From assembly GCA_036346405.1 (NCBI GenBank), contig CM070553.1:69343686-69407685 (forward strand): a stretch of 64,000 nucleotides of DNA, in the 5' to 3' direction. The translations under genes were made by a program, and so were the position numbers. The notes beneath the pieces are model-generated. The model did not search any database and was not told where the DNA came from. It saw nothing but the letters and a program-made list of their open reading frames with translations. Shown here in pieces: positions 32,803-44,406 of this stretch; the first letter of the stretch is position 1, and each line of letters opens with the position of its first letter. This stretch comes from Phyllostachys edulis (taxonomy: Eukaryota; Streptophyta; Magnoliopsida; Poales; Poaceae).

Positions 32803-34994
32803 ATCGATCAAATCTGTCGTAACATTAGAATAAATATTCAAGGGGTAAATTTTTGGGCAGATTTGATTGTGATAGACTCTAAAGGGTTGGATGTTATTTT
32901 GGGAATGGATTGGCTATCCAAGAATCGAGGGCAAATTAATTGTGCTCGACGGTCTATTTCTATAACTAATGAAGACGGCATTTTAGTCGTTTTTCAATCC
33001 AAGATAGTCAATTCTCATCTTTGTGCGTTGCAAGCTGAAGCCACCCCTACCTTGGAGTCAGTACCTGTTGTGTGTGAGTATCCTGATGTCTTTCCTGAAG
33101 ACCTTCCCGGTATGCCACCAGATCGGGAAGTGGAGTTCGTAATTGAACTAGTTCCTGGTACTGCTCCCATATCTAGAAGACCTTATCGAATGCCTCCCAA
33201 TGAGCTGGTTGAATTGAATAAACAGCTTGGAGAATTACTTGACAAGGGATTTATTCGACCGAGTTCCTCACCTTGGGGATGCCCGGCCATCTTTGTCAAG
33301 AAGAAAGATAAGACTTTGCGGATGTGTGTGGACTACCGTCCGGTTGAATGAAGTCACTATCAAAAATAAGTATCCTTTGCCTCGAATTGATGATCTTTTT
33401 GACCGGTATTTGGGCCCGAGTCTTTTCTAAAATTGATTTGCGATCGGGCTATCATCAGATCAAGGTTAGAGCTGAGGACATTCCTAAAACGGCATTCGCT
33501 ACTCGTTACGGGTTGTACTAGTATACTGTTATGTCCTTTAGTCTAACAAATGCTCCGGCTTATTTCATGAATCTTATGAATTCAGTATTCATGGATTTCT
33601 TGGATAAGTTTGTTGTTGTGTTCATTGACGACATTCTTATCTATTCCAAGTCTACTAAAGAGCATGAGCAGCATCTGAGACTTGTGTTGGAAACACTTTG
33701 CAAGCATCAGCTGTATGCTAAGTTTAGCAAGTGTGCTTTCTGGCTCAAGCAAGTCGCATTCTTGGGACATGTGTTATCCGAAGGAGGTATCAATGTTGAT
33801 CTCAGCAAAGTACAAGATGTACTAGACTAGAAACAACCTCAGAATGTTTCCGAAGTCCGAAGTTTTCTTGGACTTGCGAGTTATTACCGTAGGTTCATTG
33901 AAAATTTCTCCAAAATTTCGAGGCCTCTGACTCAGCTTTTGAAGAAGGAGAAGAAATTCGAGTGGTCAGATGAGTGTGAAGAAAGCTTTCAGCTTTTGAG
34001 AACTCTTCTGACCAAAGCCCCAGTTCTTACTCTACCAGATGTTCATAAGGGCTTCGATATCTATTGTGATGCATCTCGTCATGGACTTGGTTGAGTACTC
34101 ATGCAAGAAGGCCGAGTTGTGGCGTATGCATCCAGGCAGTTGCGACCTCACGAAGTAAATTACCCTACTCATGATCTGGAATTGGTAGCCGTAGTCCATG
34201 CATTAAAGATTTGGCGACATTACCTCATCAATAATCGTTGTGAAATCTATACTGATCATAAGAGCCTGAAATACATATTCACTCAAACTGATTTGAATAT
34301 GAGACAGAGAAGATGGCTTGAATTGATCAAGGACTATGATATGGGTATTCATTACCATCCAGGCAAAGCCAATGTTGTGGCTGATGCTTTAAGCAAAAAG
34401 TCACAATGCAACTGCTTGTCAACAGTACCTCTGGCTAAGAGCTTATGTGCTGATTTTCAGCGCTTAAGTCTCGAAATGGTGGAAGAAGGAACTCTAGCTA
34501 CCTTACAAGTGAAGTCCACACTTGAAGATCAGATTCTGGAAGCTCAGAAAACTAATACAAAGGTAGCTAAGATCAGGGAAAATTTGAAGGCGGGTAAAGC
34601 CAACAAATTTTCTGAATATGTCTAAGGTATCATCCGTTATGGTAATCGTTTGGTGGTACCCTCAGATCCTCAACTGAGAGGCGTAATTCTTAAAGAGGCT
34701 CATAATTCCAAGTTTTCTTTACATCCTGGAAGTACTAAAATGTACCAGGATTTGAAGAAGACATTTTGGTGGAGCCATATGAAAAGGCAAATTGCTCAGT
34801 ATGTTGCTGAATGCGATATTTGTCAAAGGGTTAAAGCTGAGCACTTGAAGCCAGCCGGTACCCTTCAACCTTTGCCTATTCCACATTAGAAATGGGAGGA
34901 AGTCGGTATGGATTTTGTTACCGGTCTTCCAAAGACTCAGAATGGGTTTGATGCCATTTGAGTGATCATTGATCGTCTGACGAAGGTGTCTCAT
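32689..34994 (+). pseudogene. pol: pol: protease end, reverse transcriptase, RNase H, integrase N-part
   Basis: Protease end (VILGMDWLSKNRG), RT start (DVFPEDLPGMPP, FIRPSSSPWGCPAIFVKKKD), the catalytic FIDD (33621-33632; the YxDD box is often FIDD in this group), RNase H acidic residues (CDAS, DLEL, TDHKSL, VADALS), then the integrase zinc finger (H-H-C-C; EAHNSKFSLHPG, CDICQRVKAEH) and the first catalytic Asp (MDFVTGLP). Frameshifts lie near 32790, 33345 and 33412. In-frame stops lie at 33519, 33828, 34092, 34623, 34887 and 34959. Three stops replace expected Trp codons. The frame is cut at 34994 inside TKVSH by the copia-like LTR. Confidence 0.95.
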
Positions 34995-37349
34995 TGTGGA
35001 TATCATGGGGATATGCTGATGATCTTAGGATGATGAAACAATTGGCAATGGCTTTGTTGGTTTGAAGTTTCATGCGTTTTCGGCAAAGTTAGAGAGGCGG
35101 CCAGTGAACTGCGGTCAGATCGTTTTTGTGCTGAATGTTGAGATAATTGAAAATTTATTATGGGTTATGTCATATCCATATTTGTTAATGCATATATGTT
35201 GCATATTGCATGTTTGAGCTAACGTGGGTCAAGTTGTGAAGAACTTGTTCCGGAGACGATTTCTTGGTCTATTCTTTGTGCGGTGGCTTGCAGGTCAACG
35301 ACGGTCAACGGCGAGGAGGATCGGGACTAAGCTTAGAGAGCTGAGGTCCAGAACGATCATGGATGCCGAGTGAGGTTAAGTGACTCAAGCGTGGCGCAAA
35401 ATGGACAAGGATGACCGAACGGGCAGTTCGGTGCGACTGGTTGATCAAGCGGTGTGGGGGTCGGTGCAAGTGCCAAGGTGGTTCGGTGGGAACCAGATGG
35501 GAGAGACTTGCCGACATGATGAGAGCCGCTGGATCAACCTACATGTGGCGAAGCAGGCGATTGCTTCAACTGGATTGGACTCAGTCCTCGGAAAAGATTG
35601 AGAAGGGGTATTTTGGTAATTTTACCAAATACCGCCTTGGTGACCTAATGCCAACCCGCGGCGCAAGATGGTGCGTCAAGAAGTGGATTAGGTCAAGAGA
35701 AGTGAAGACGGCGCTTTAATATGCGTGCGTGTGTGTTCCATTGATGTTGGGCCTTAACGGAAGCCCATTAGGTTTAACCTTCTAGAAGCTCCAATTCTAA
35801 AAGGGTTTTAGGGTTGGTGGCTGTCATATAAAAGGTTGGAGATGGGACTTTTGGGGCGTGCCCGAAAAAACCAGAGGCATTGGCGGCGCCCTGTCCTCCC
35901 GGAGAAATAGGCTTGCGCCGGGCTGTCCCTCAGAGAAAACAAGAACCCCAGAGCGGCGGCTGTAATGATCGCCGTCTTTGCCTTTTGCATGTGAGCGGTT
36001 TCCTCTGTGATTGCTCTTGGCAGCGGATGTATGCTTTGTACTGGATTCCCATCGATTTGTGAAGCACAAAGCCTTGCATTGAGTTTAGATTTTTATTGCT
36101 TTGGATCTGTGGTTTTGATTGCCCCTGAGATCGCATCTGTTGATTGCTAGTGCGGTACCTTCTTTGATGCAACTGATGGATTAGTTTATTGCTTGATGAA
36201 GCGACTGATGGATTAGTTTATTGCTTGGCTGCCATCTTGATTCAACTAAAGTCTCCTTGTGCTTGGTTGTCGGCTCATTTTTTTTTTGTGGTTTGATACG
36301 GGACACGCTGTGTGTGCGGCGGATCACCATTTTTTTCTTGCGTGTTGAGTGGATTGATCGGCGGCGGCTATAAGCTTTTTGGCTTGTCCATCGTGGGCTT
36401 CACTGTGTTAGATTAGTTTTCTCTGTGTGATTTGGAGCGTCCAGAGCACGTTTGGCTGTCGGTGCCCTGGTGGCGCATCGCCGCAAGATGTAGTGTGCTA
36501 CAGTTTTGAGATTAATTTATTGCTAGTGGCTGCATGGTTTTTTTGGGCGTCTTTGGGTCTGTCTTCTTTGTTGTCATCTGGTGACACATGGTGCGACACT
36601 TGCTTTGTCGGCGGTTTGTTGCAGCACATGACTTTGTCGCGTCTTTGTTACTTGATCTTGATAGTCGGCGTGGCCAATCCGAACCCCGCGTGGTCGTGCG
36701 TGCTGATTCTGGAGGCTTGTCTTGTGCACAAGAACAGAGCCCGTGGCGGCGGCTGTAGGTACAGAGCTCCAGAAAACTTGTCTGCCTTTGTCTCTTCGAT
36801 CTTAGTGGAAACACAAGCTCTTGCATGGAGGTTAAGATTTATTGATTGTTTTTGATCTTTTGCTTTGGGGTTAGATCAGATTCAACACAGTTCATCCGCT
36901 GTGCCTGTATGCAGATCTTCATAGCTTTTATAGCTATTGGAGTGAAAGTAGTGTTGATGTAAGGACCCGGAATATTGGAGGTTTATACCGAATTAAAAAT
37001 CATACTTAAAGCATAAGTCTTAATCAAGAACAACCGGTCCTTAATTAAAAATTATACTAGAAGCATAATTCTTAATAAGTTACAAATCCAACATTCAGGT
37101 TCCCGGATATATGCTTCATGTTAGCCCCCAGAATCAGCTGCTAACATACACATATCCTTACAACATTATATCACAAGCATACACGAGTAAATTATGTATA
37201 CACAATTAGAATATACATATCGGTAAAAATTTACAATGAAACATTTTGTAAACAAGAAAGAAAATGAAATAATAGTATAAACTTTCGATTGGGCGCCACA
37301 ACCCAAGGGCAACTTGATGGGATTAAAGTCAAGAACCAACATAATCGTC

Positions 37350-38838
37350 TCAAATTGAAATATTAATTAGAATGTCTTCACCTGCAACAAGTGGACAATT
37401 TCCACTGAGTATAGAAGGTACTCAGCAAGACTTACACAAACTAATAAAAGAAAGTGTTTGATAGAACCTATACAAAGGATTAGAATTGATATATGAATAA
37501 GGTCAACAACGGGATGGTTATAATGGTTCAATTTGCATAAAGCAATACATCTTAACCTACCATTGCTAAATTTTTACAAAGCAATTTAATAAATCAATTT
37601 GGACTAAAATAGTAAATAAATGAGACATAATCATAAACAGTAACATTAACAAATTGGCTATTCACTACCAAAACATTGCATGACACCAATCATGCCGAAA
37701 GTACCCATAACCAAAATTTGATTTCCAAAATCTATACAAAGCGCTATTCAATCCAAGCGTTGTCCGTAACCGTGGACACGGCTATTCGAATAGTTTTAAA
37801 TCCTGCAGGGGTGTACATCTTTACCCACACGACTTAGTTAGCCCGTAGCCCCTAGGATAATAGCACACTGCCTTTGGTATGCCGGCCGGGTAAACTAAGA
37901 TTTGGTATTTTTCAACAAGTTGACACTATTGAGTTGGACAACCCATGTGAGACTGATCCCACTTAAACAACGACTGATAGCATCTGCTCAACCGGGGTCC
38001 ACAAGTTGTGCCGGGAATGCCGACCTAATCAAAGAAATGCAAATCTAGCTTTCATTGCACATACTACATCGCAATCGGAGCCCTTAAGGTACGTACATGC
38101 GATGTAACACATATACGCCCTCACCCTTCTAAGAACATCTGATATCGATATAAAAATTCACATGGCATACGACGTGGCCCGAAGACTTAAGCATCTATGC
38201 CATATGAGATCAATACACATGTCCTTACTCTCACATATCCAACTCAATAGCATTAACCCTTTACTTAACCAAACAGCACCCATACACGCGTGTGGAAATG
38301 CGTTGGGGCTTGAATTGTCCAGTCAATGTTCAGTCCTTAATCAACCCAGACAAGACATCCACATTTCCCAATTCTCGTGCACAAAGGCACCATCACTAGC
38401 ATCCACTTGTCCAGATTTAAAATTCAGTTTGTTAAACAAGATTTAAATTCATTTTTGTTTTAAACAACTGAATAAAGAATCAAAATAAATTAAATTCATT
38501 TGTTGTTCCCATGTTTGACAAGATAAGCTTGCCAAATCCTACCGTTCTAAGGACTGCATGGCTAAGCAAAACTGAAAACAAGTACTTAAATATAGAAGAA
38601 CTACCTTAAGTTTGAGTGTATGATCGGATTAAGGTAAGCCTCAAATGTTAGGTGGTAACTAACTACTAACAGATCACAAATACATTTTTAGGAAACTAGC
38701 ATGCAACAGTGTCACTGTTTTTGGAAATCTACGGTACAAAATTTGGGATCAATATGGTGCAGAGAGGATGCTTGCCTTGGTAGAAGTCCACTTGTTCACT
38801 CATGTAGACGTAAATGTTCACTCCGTGCAATTTATAAT
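37350..38838 (-). other. Candidate split small frame in giant LTR (exons 2 and 3)
   Basis: Middle exon 38838-38776 (63 nt), after CTCTCTAG and before the GCAAGC donor, encodes a segment beginning DYKLHGVN and ending SEQVDFYQ. Last exon 37381-37350 (32 nt), after TTGTTGCAG, begins GEDILINISI and ends in TGA. Phase is as in all other copies. The splice borders match G1's, but the middle-exon protein is diverged apart from its ends. Confidence 0.4.
37762..37830 (-). other. Conserved palindromic LTR module (giant LTR)
   Basis: GTCCGTAACCGTGGAC, CTATTCGAATAG (37782-37793), CCTGCAGGG and TGTACATCTTTACCCACACG. Nearly identical to G1. Confidence 0.85.
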
Positions 38839-41800
38839 CTAGAGAGAAAATGCGATAGCGAATAAACACCAATAAAATTTAGAAATCCAAAATGCTCAAA
38901 AATGCATGATAATTACATATCAATGAGGTTATTGTTTTAGATGCATTTAGGTATAGAATTTTTTTGTTTAATAGAAGTTCAATTTCTTATGGATTTGTTA
39001 AAGTTAATTCAATTTCTGGGGTAATCATAATAACTGACGATACTTAGTTTAGGTGATATTGTTTTCCTTAACAGGACACCTAGTACTCACAAACACTCTC
39101 TCTAGGCATTCTATGCATACATCCACGATGATCATACAGTCAAAATTAATCCTCTTATATGTTTTCTTATCAATTAATCTTTTAAAGTCTTAACAAGTAT
39201 TCAAAAGAATAGCTTATTTCATTGTCTTACTAATTACTAAGATACTATTCACACATAAATGAAAAGACAGCAGCTTCATGAATTTTAGTTTGGCTAAGTT
39301 TGTTTTAGTTAACCAAATTAATTCTTATTCCTTAGATGATTAGCCTTGGTTAGTTTAAGGGCTAAAGTTCAAATGGACCAAAAAGTCGCTAAGATCAAAA
39401 TTCTAGAAATGCCTTATGCCTACTGTTATTTAGCCAAAAGTTAGACAACAAGATTAATTTTAGCTAAGCTCCAATTATTTAGCTAGTTTAAACACCTTAA
39501 ATGATTTACTAATCACTAAACTAATTAGCTTCCTAATTTGACTATATTTCAGATTAGTACTCCTTAGGTCAACCTTTAAGGCCTGTTTAATTCAACAAAG
39601 CTATTCTATTCACTAGTAACCAAAAGGCAGTTGTATTACTAAAAATCTAAACTATACTGCTAAAACTTTCTTTACTCAACAAAGCACAAAGGATAAAGTT
39701 GTTATGGACAGCTAAAGGTCCAACTGACTACTAAATGCTATCAACATTTTTAACCCTTAGATTTAGCTGTTGGCTTTACTTATTTTCAGATTTAAACTGC
39801 TGTTAGCATATCATTGTTCAATTAATTGGATTTTAAGAGGAAAATTCTAACTACCGCATTAACAATACCAACAGCCTAATGACAACACTAAGTATCTTCA
39901 GGTTACCGTTCAAGTAACTAAAATGCTAATCTAGACTCCCTTCAACTCAATTTTCCAGTAGTTAATTTAATTATTTATTTGTTACTCAAATTTTCAGTGA
40001 TCAAATAATTAAGCTCAACACTTAGCTAAAAGTATTAGTCATCTAACAGGAAGTATATTGTCAAATCACGCATCCTACAACAGGACACTTTCTAATTTGG
40101 ACAACTACCATCTAACTCATACTAATTTAACCTTCCAGTATTTGCTAGATCATTTAGGTGACCTAACAACATTTAAAAGATTTATTAACATTGGTTGGTT
40201 TGACAAAAGAGTTTTACTGACAAATAAATTTTTCAACTGATCATATTATCTGTTCATCAGTTCATACAAAGAGCTTTCACAGTTTTGACAACTAACCTTT
40301 TCTACTAACTTACTCATTCATTTGTTAATTATACTTAAGATCAATTAGTTCCTTTCCCTTTACTACTTACATTTCTGGCAGGGTGAGTTAACTGCCTTCT
40401 ATTATTTTTCTGAGAATTCAACTTCATAATGGATTTTCATATTTGATTTTCAGATTTGGCTACTTCTATTAGATAGCTGCCCACAAACTAATTGGGTTAA
40501 GACAACTTCTAACTACTGCACTTACCAATTCACCAATTCATGAGCCTATTGACTTCAATTTGCTATTCATGCATAACAGTAGTTTTTTTAGAACTAAAGT
40601 TCTATTAGCTAAGCTTCTTTCAAATTTAAACTTCCAATTTGTCAACTCAATTGACATTCACACTTTTAGCTAGAAGAAAGAAGGGTGGGTTTTGTAATTG
40701 GTTTACTGACAAAACAATCTTTTCATCACATTACCATTTCTTCTCTGTTTAGTTATCTGACATCACAGATTTTCATCTAGTCTTCTTCTCTAATCATATG
40801 TCCATTCAAAAGTTCATCCAACAGACACTAAGGGCTTCTTCTGAACTGAAATATAATTGTCTCAACTTCATCTACTAGTAATCTGGGTTATTCAACAGTT
40901 AAACAACAGGCTAAAAAGCTTACTGTCTATACTTCTCTCAAGATTCTAACTTCAAGGTTAATCAATCCTAAGTAGCATTTACAATGTTTAGTTCTTACAT
41001 CTACTCACTAACTCATTTCTTGATCTATTACGACAAAACACATTCATACTGAGAAGGTCTTGAGAGGAGCGATCGAGGCGGCTCGATGCAGGCTCGAAAT
41101 GGAATGTGGCATTGGCCTTCGGATGAGGTTGCAGACCAATAGGTGGGAGCATGAGCATCATCTAGGTACTTGGAGCACGTCGGCATGGCCGGAGGGAGCT
41201 GAGGTGGCCAGAGGCGGCCTGGCGACAGCAACCGGCGGCAGCACGGGCACTCCAATGGTGCTGGCAACCTGGAGAGGGAGAGGGAGCAAGTGAGTGATGG
41301 GGTAGGGTAGGAGAATGCTTAGTGATGCTCACGGAGAAAGTAATTGGCGGGAAGTTCGCCGGAGAGGACATGGCGGCAGTGGAGGCGAATTGGGCCGGAC
41401 TTGGAGAAGAAGGAGCACGCGCGGCTCCACGGTGGATGAAACTCCGAATTGACCGGGGGTTGAGCTCCTGGGGCGATGAGGCTCAGTGTGACACACTCGG
41501 GGTTGGCCAAATCTCACCGGAGTGGCTAGGGAGCTCAGAGGCGGCGTGGTCGACATTCAGAGCTTCGAGCTCGATTCAGTTTAGAGAAGAGGCAAATGGT
41601 GAGGGGAGTTGGGGTGGTGCTTGGGGCGTGCTGACCCGGGCTGGGCGCCACCGGAGCGACGGCGTGGCCTGGCAGGTGCTGCAGCGGCGGAGGGATGCGT
41701 GGCATCGCCAAACGCTCTGGAGAAGAAGGCAATCGACGAAGGAGTGGGGCCCGCCGGTCAGTGGAAGAAAAGGGCGACGCGGTCAGTTAGGCTCGAGTTA

Positions 41801-42591
41801 AACAGTGAGTGGTCCGGTGCGGTTTAGTTTGGACCGCCCGATCGGGAATAGACGGTTGAGATTACGTGGGCCGTTCGGACCATCCGATCTGGCGTCGATT
41901 TGGGCGTTGATCTTCAATCGAGCGGTCCACAAACATCGAGTCTGACTCGGTACAATTAGTTGACTCCACCGAGTCAAGAGGTGGTCGGGCTTGAGTCCAA
42001 CGCACAGTACCATGAGTTTGGGCCTAGGCTTTTGACTAAGATTTTAAATTCTGATTCCTACTTTGACCAAGGGTTTAAAATAGAAATAAAATTTGTAAAA
42101 TTCTGAAATAATTTAGGTGGGTTCCTGGGATAGTCTAGTGTTTATAAAAATTATTAAACCTTACTGTTCATATAATATTTTGTATAATATAAATTCAAAC
42201 TTAATGTATGTTATAGGTGTGTGTTTGAATTTTACGTGGTTTAATTTAGTCCCAAAAATTTGGGAAAAAAACTATATTAATTCATGATAATTATTCTAGT
42301 ATTTAAATAAATTATTTTCCAGAGATCTTATGAACATTTATTTAAAATTTCTTTTGTGGCTTTAGTTTGAATTTAGAGATTTACATTTGATTTTAAGATA
42401 TACATTTGATTTTAAGATTTTCTAATGCATAATTTATGCACATGCTCCAGAAATAACAATTATAATATAAAAATGCATATAATTACTGTTTATTAAAATT
42501 GGGGCTGTTACAGTTGAGTTCGATCGAGGAGAGAAATAGAGAAAGCGTCTATTCACCCCCCCTCTAGTCGCCTTTCCGGTCCTACACTCAT

Positions 42592-43544
42592 TTTATTCCT
42601 ATCAAAACCACCTTCAATGGCAAGCAATTAGCAGAGCTCTATATTGCTAAGATTGTTTGTCTCCACGGTGTTCCGAAGATCATTGTCTCAGATCATGGAC
42701 CTCAGTTCACTTCTCATTTCTGGAATTGTCTTCATCAAGCCATGGGGACTGAACTCTCTTTCAGCACTGCTTTTTCATCCTCAAACCAGTGGTCAAACTG
42801 AGAGGTTGAATCAAGTGATGGAGGATCTCCTTAGAGCCTGTGTGCTGTCATATGGCAAGAACTGGGAGAAATCTTTGTCGTATGTGGAGTTTTCCTACAA
42901 TAACAGCTACCAAGCAAGTATTCAAATGTCACCTTTTAAAGTATGGAAGAGCTTGTAGGACTCCCTTGAATTGGTCCGAGTCTGGTGAAAGACCATTCTA
43001 TGGTCCAAATTTGGTAATGGAAGCCGAAGAGCAAGTTTGTCTGATTCGAGACCATTTGAAAATTGCCTAGTCTCGTCAGAAGAGCTACGCGGACCATCAT
43101 CGTCGTGAGCTAAGCTTTGAGGTAGATGATTATGTCTATCTTAAAGTATCACCGATGAAAGGCACTCATCGTTTTTAGGTAAAAGGAAAGCTAGCACCTC
43201 GTTATATCGGACCCTTCCGAATCATTGCAAAACGAGGAGCTATGGCATATCAATTGGAGCTACCTGACTCTCTCTCAGCAGTGCATGATACTTTTCACAT
43301 TTCTCAGCTGAAGAAATGCCTTCGTGTTCCTACCGAGGCCACTACTTATGAGAATCTTGATCTTCAACCAGATCTTTCCTATCAAGAGCAACCGGTGCGT
43401 ATCCTTGATGAAATGGAACGCAGGACAAGAAACCGCACCGTCAAGTTCTTAAAAATTTAGTGGACTAATCACTCAGACGATGAAGCCACGTGGGAGCACG
43501 AAGATCTGATGAGGATTGAGCACCCCCACCTTTTTGCTGTTTAA
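42592..43544 (+). pseudogene. pol: pol: integrase core end and chromodomain-like tail
   Basis: This continues TKVSH across the insertion. It holds the second catalytic Asp (IIVSDHGPQFTS) and Glu (SGQTERLNQV) of the integrase D,D-35-E set, then the GPY/F-type region (KGKLAPRYIGPFRI) and SQLKKCLRVP. The tail RTRNRTVKFLKI...WTNHSDDEATWE resembles an integrase chromodomain, thought to direct insertion to marked chromatin. Indels near 42774 and 42940 change frame. Stops are at 43068-43070, 43176-43178 and 43458-43460, of which at least two fit CAG-to-TAG. The natural end is TAA at 43542-43544. Confidence 0.93.
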
Positions 43545-43766
43545 AAAAATTGCCTTTGAATCAAGAAAGGCAAGGTTAACAAAGCAATGTAAAAGAAGGA
43601 TGTAATAGCAACACTATGTTGTTTATTAGAATCTTTCTTTTCCGTCTTTGAAAAAAATAAAGACAACTGAAGTTATATTTCCAAAAGAATCATTTTAGGT
43701 TCATTCCTTTCCAGCTTCTAAACTACCCAGAATCTCAGGACGAGATTCTCTTAAAGGGGGTAGGTT
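43545..43766 (+). other. G1 3' untranslated end with hairpin and polypurine tract
   Basis: GAATCTC-AGGAC-GAGATTC forms a 7-bp hairpin at 43730-43748, immediately followed by the polypurine tract AAAGGGGGTAGG (43753-43764) that primes plus-strand synthesis. A similar hairpin plus tract occurs in element F. Confidence 0.85.
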
Positions 43767-44406
43767 TGTAACAGCCCCAGTTTTAATAAACATCAATAAG
43801 ATGTTTTTCGTAGCATCACTGTTTATTTTGAAACTTGGATATGTTGTTACAATAAAAAATCTCCATTCTTTTTTTTAGCCAAAAGCTGATCCCAACCACC
43901 CACTTCATTTTGGATGGCTGATTTTTTTTTCCTTTGAGCTGCTGTGGACCTTGCTGCTGCTAACAAAATGGAGCACAGGGCAGCAGCGCATCCCTCTCTT
44001 CCTCCTCTTGCTGGGCGCCGTCGCCGACCAGAGCCCAGAGAAGGTGGCGCTTTCCCTAAGCTTGTGAACCTCTACCACCTGGCATCAAAACTGCCACCGC
44101 ACCATCTCTAGAAGCCTCCTGTTTTCTCTGGTGGTTCAAACACTACACAAAGCCTAGCTTTTTGCTCACCACCATTCTTGACCGAAGGAGCTCTCTGCAT
44201 CTATTTTCTTGTTCAGTAAAGCATCTCTTGTCTTCATTCCCTGTTATCCCTACATGCTTACTTGCTCAGTTCACCTTGTAATGAGAATGGTGGCAACAAT
44301 TTTAGGTTGAGCAAGGGAGTTGCTCTTTGTTGAACTGAACCGGCTGGAGCAACATCTTGGGATCTCTTGCTCCGGTGAGGTGTTCTTCAATTTTCCTGTC
44401 TAGATC

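Larger units (their letters stand above)
36958..42512 (-). mobile_element. Giant solo LTR (5555 bp), minus orientation
   Basis: It runs from TGTAAGGACCC to GGGGCTGTTACA, with perfect duplication GTTGA at 36953-36957 and 42513-42517. Its first 200 bases are the reverse complement of the G1 LTR tail and its far end matches the G1 LTR head. It is thus a relative of G1, but longer and diverged in the middle. There is no primer site, gag or pol, so it is a solo LTR. 41040-42000 is GC-rich (5' part in sense), and the rest AT-rich. It carries the module and exon-like segments. Confidence 0.93.
34995..42586 (+). mobile_element. Solo LTR, Ty1/copia-like, split by the giant LTR
   Basis: The left end is TGTGGATATC (34995) and the right end TTTCCGGTCCTACA (42586), with target duplication CTCAT at 34990-34994 and 42587-42591. 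Removing it restores G1's integrase in frame. Its own sequence is 34995-36957 plus 42518-42586, about 2.0 kb, with no internal domain. The tail TCTATTCACCCCCCCTCTAG resembles the ends of many plant copia LTRs (family knowledge; not proven here). A TATATAAAAGG-like box occurs near 35825 (CATATAAAAGG), and a 32-bp duplicated phrase near 36170-36225. Confidence 0.85.

Noticed and set aside
35000..36950. Possible host gene inside the copia-like LTR
   Set aside because: There are short open frames and a TATA-like box, but the perfect CTCAT duplication shows the whole segment is one LTR.
41322..41801. Plus-strand frame of 159 codons
   Set aside because: It is antisense to the giant LTR's GC-rich part. 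Low complexity and no known motif.
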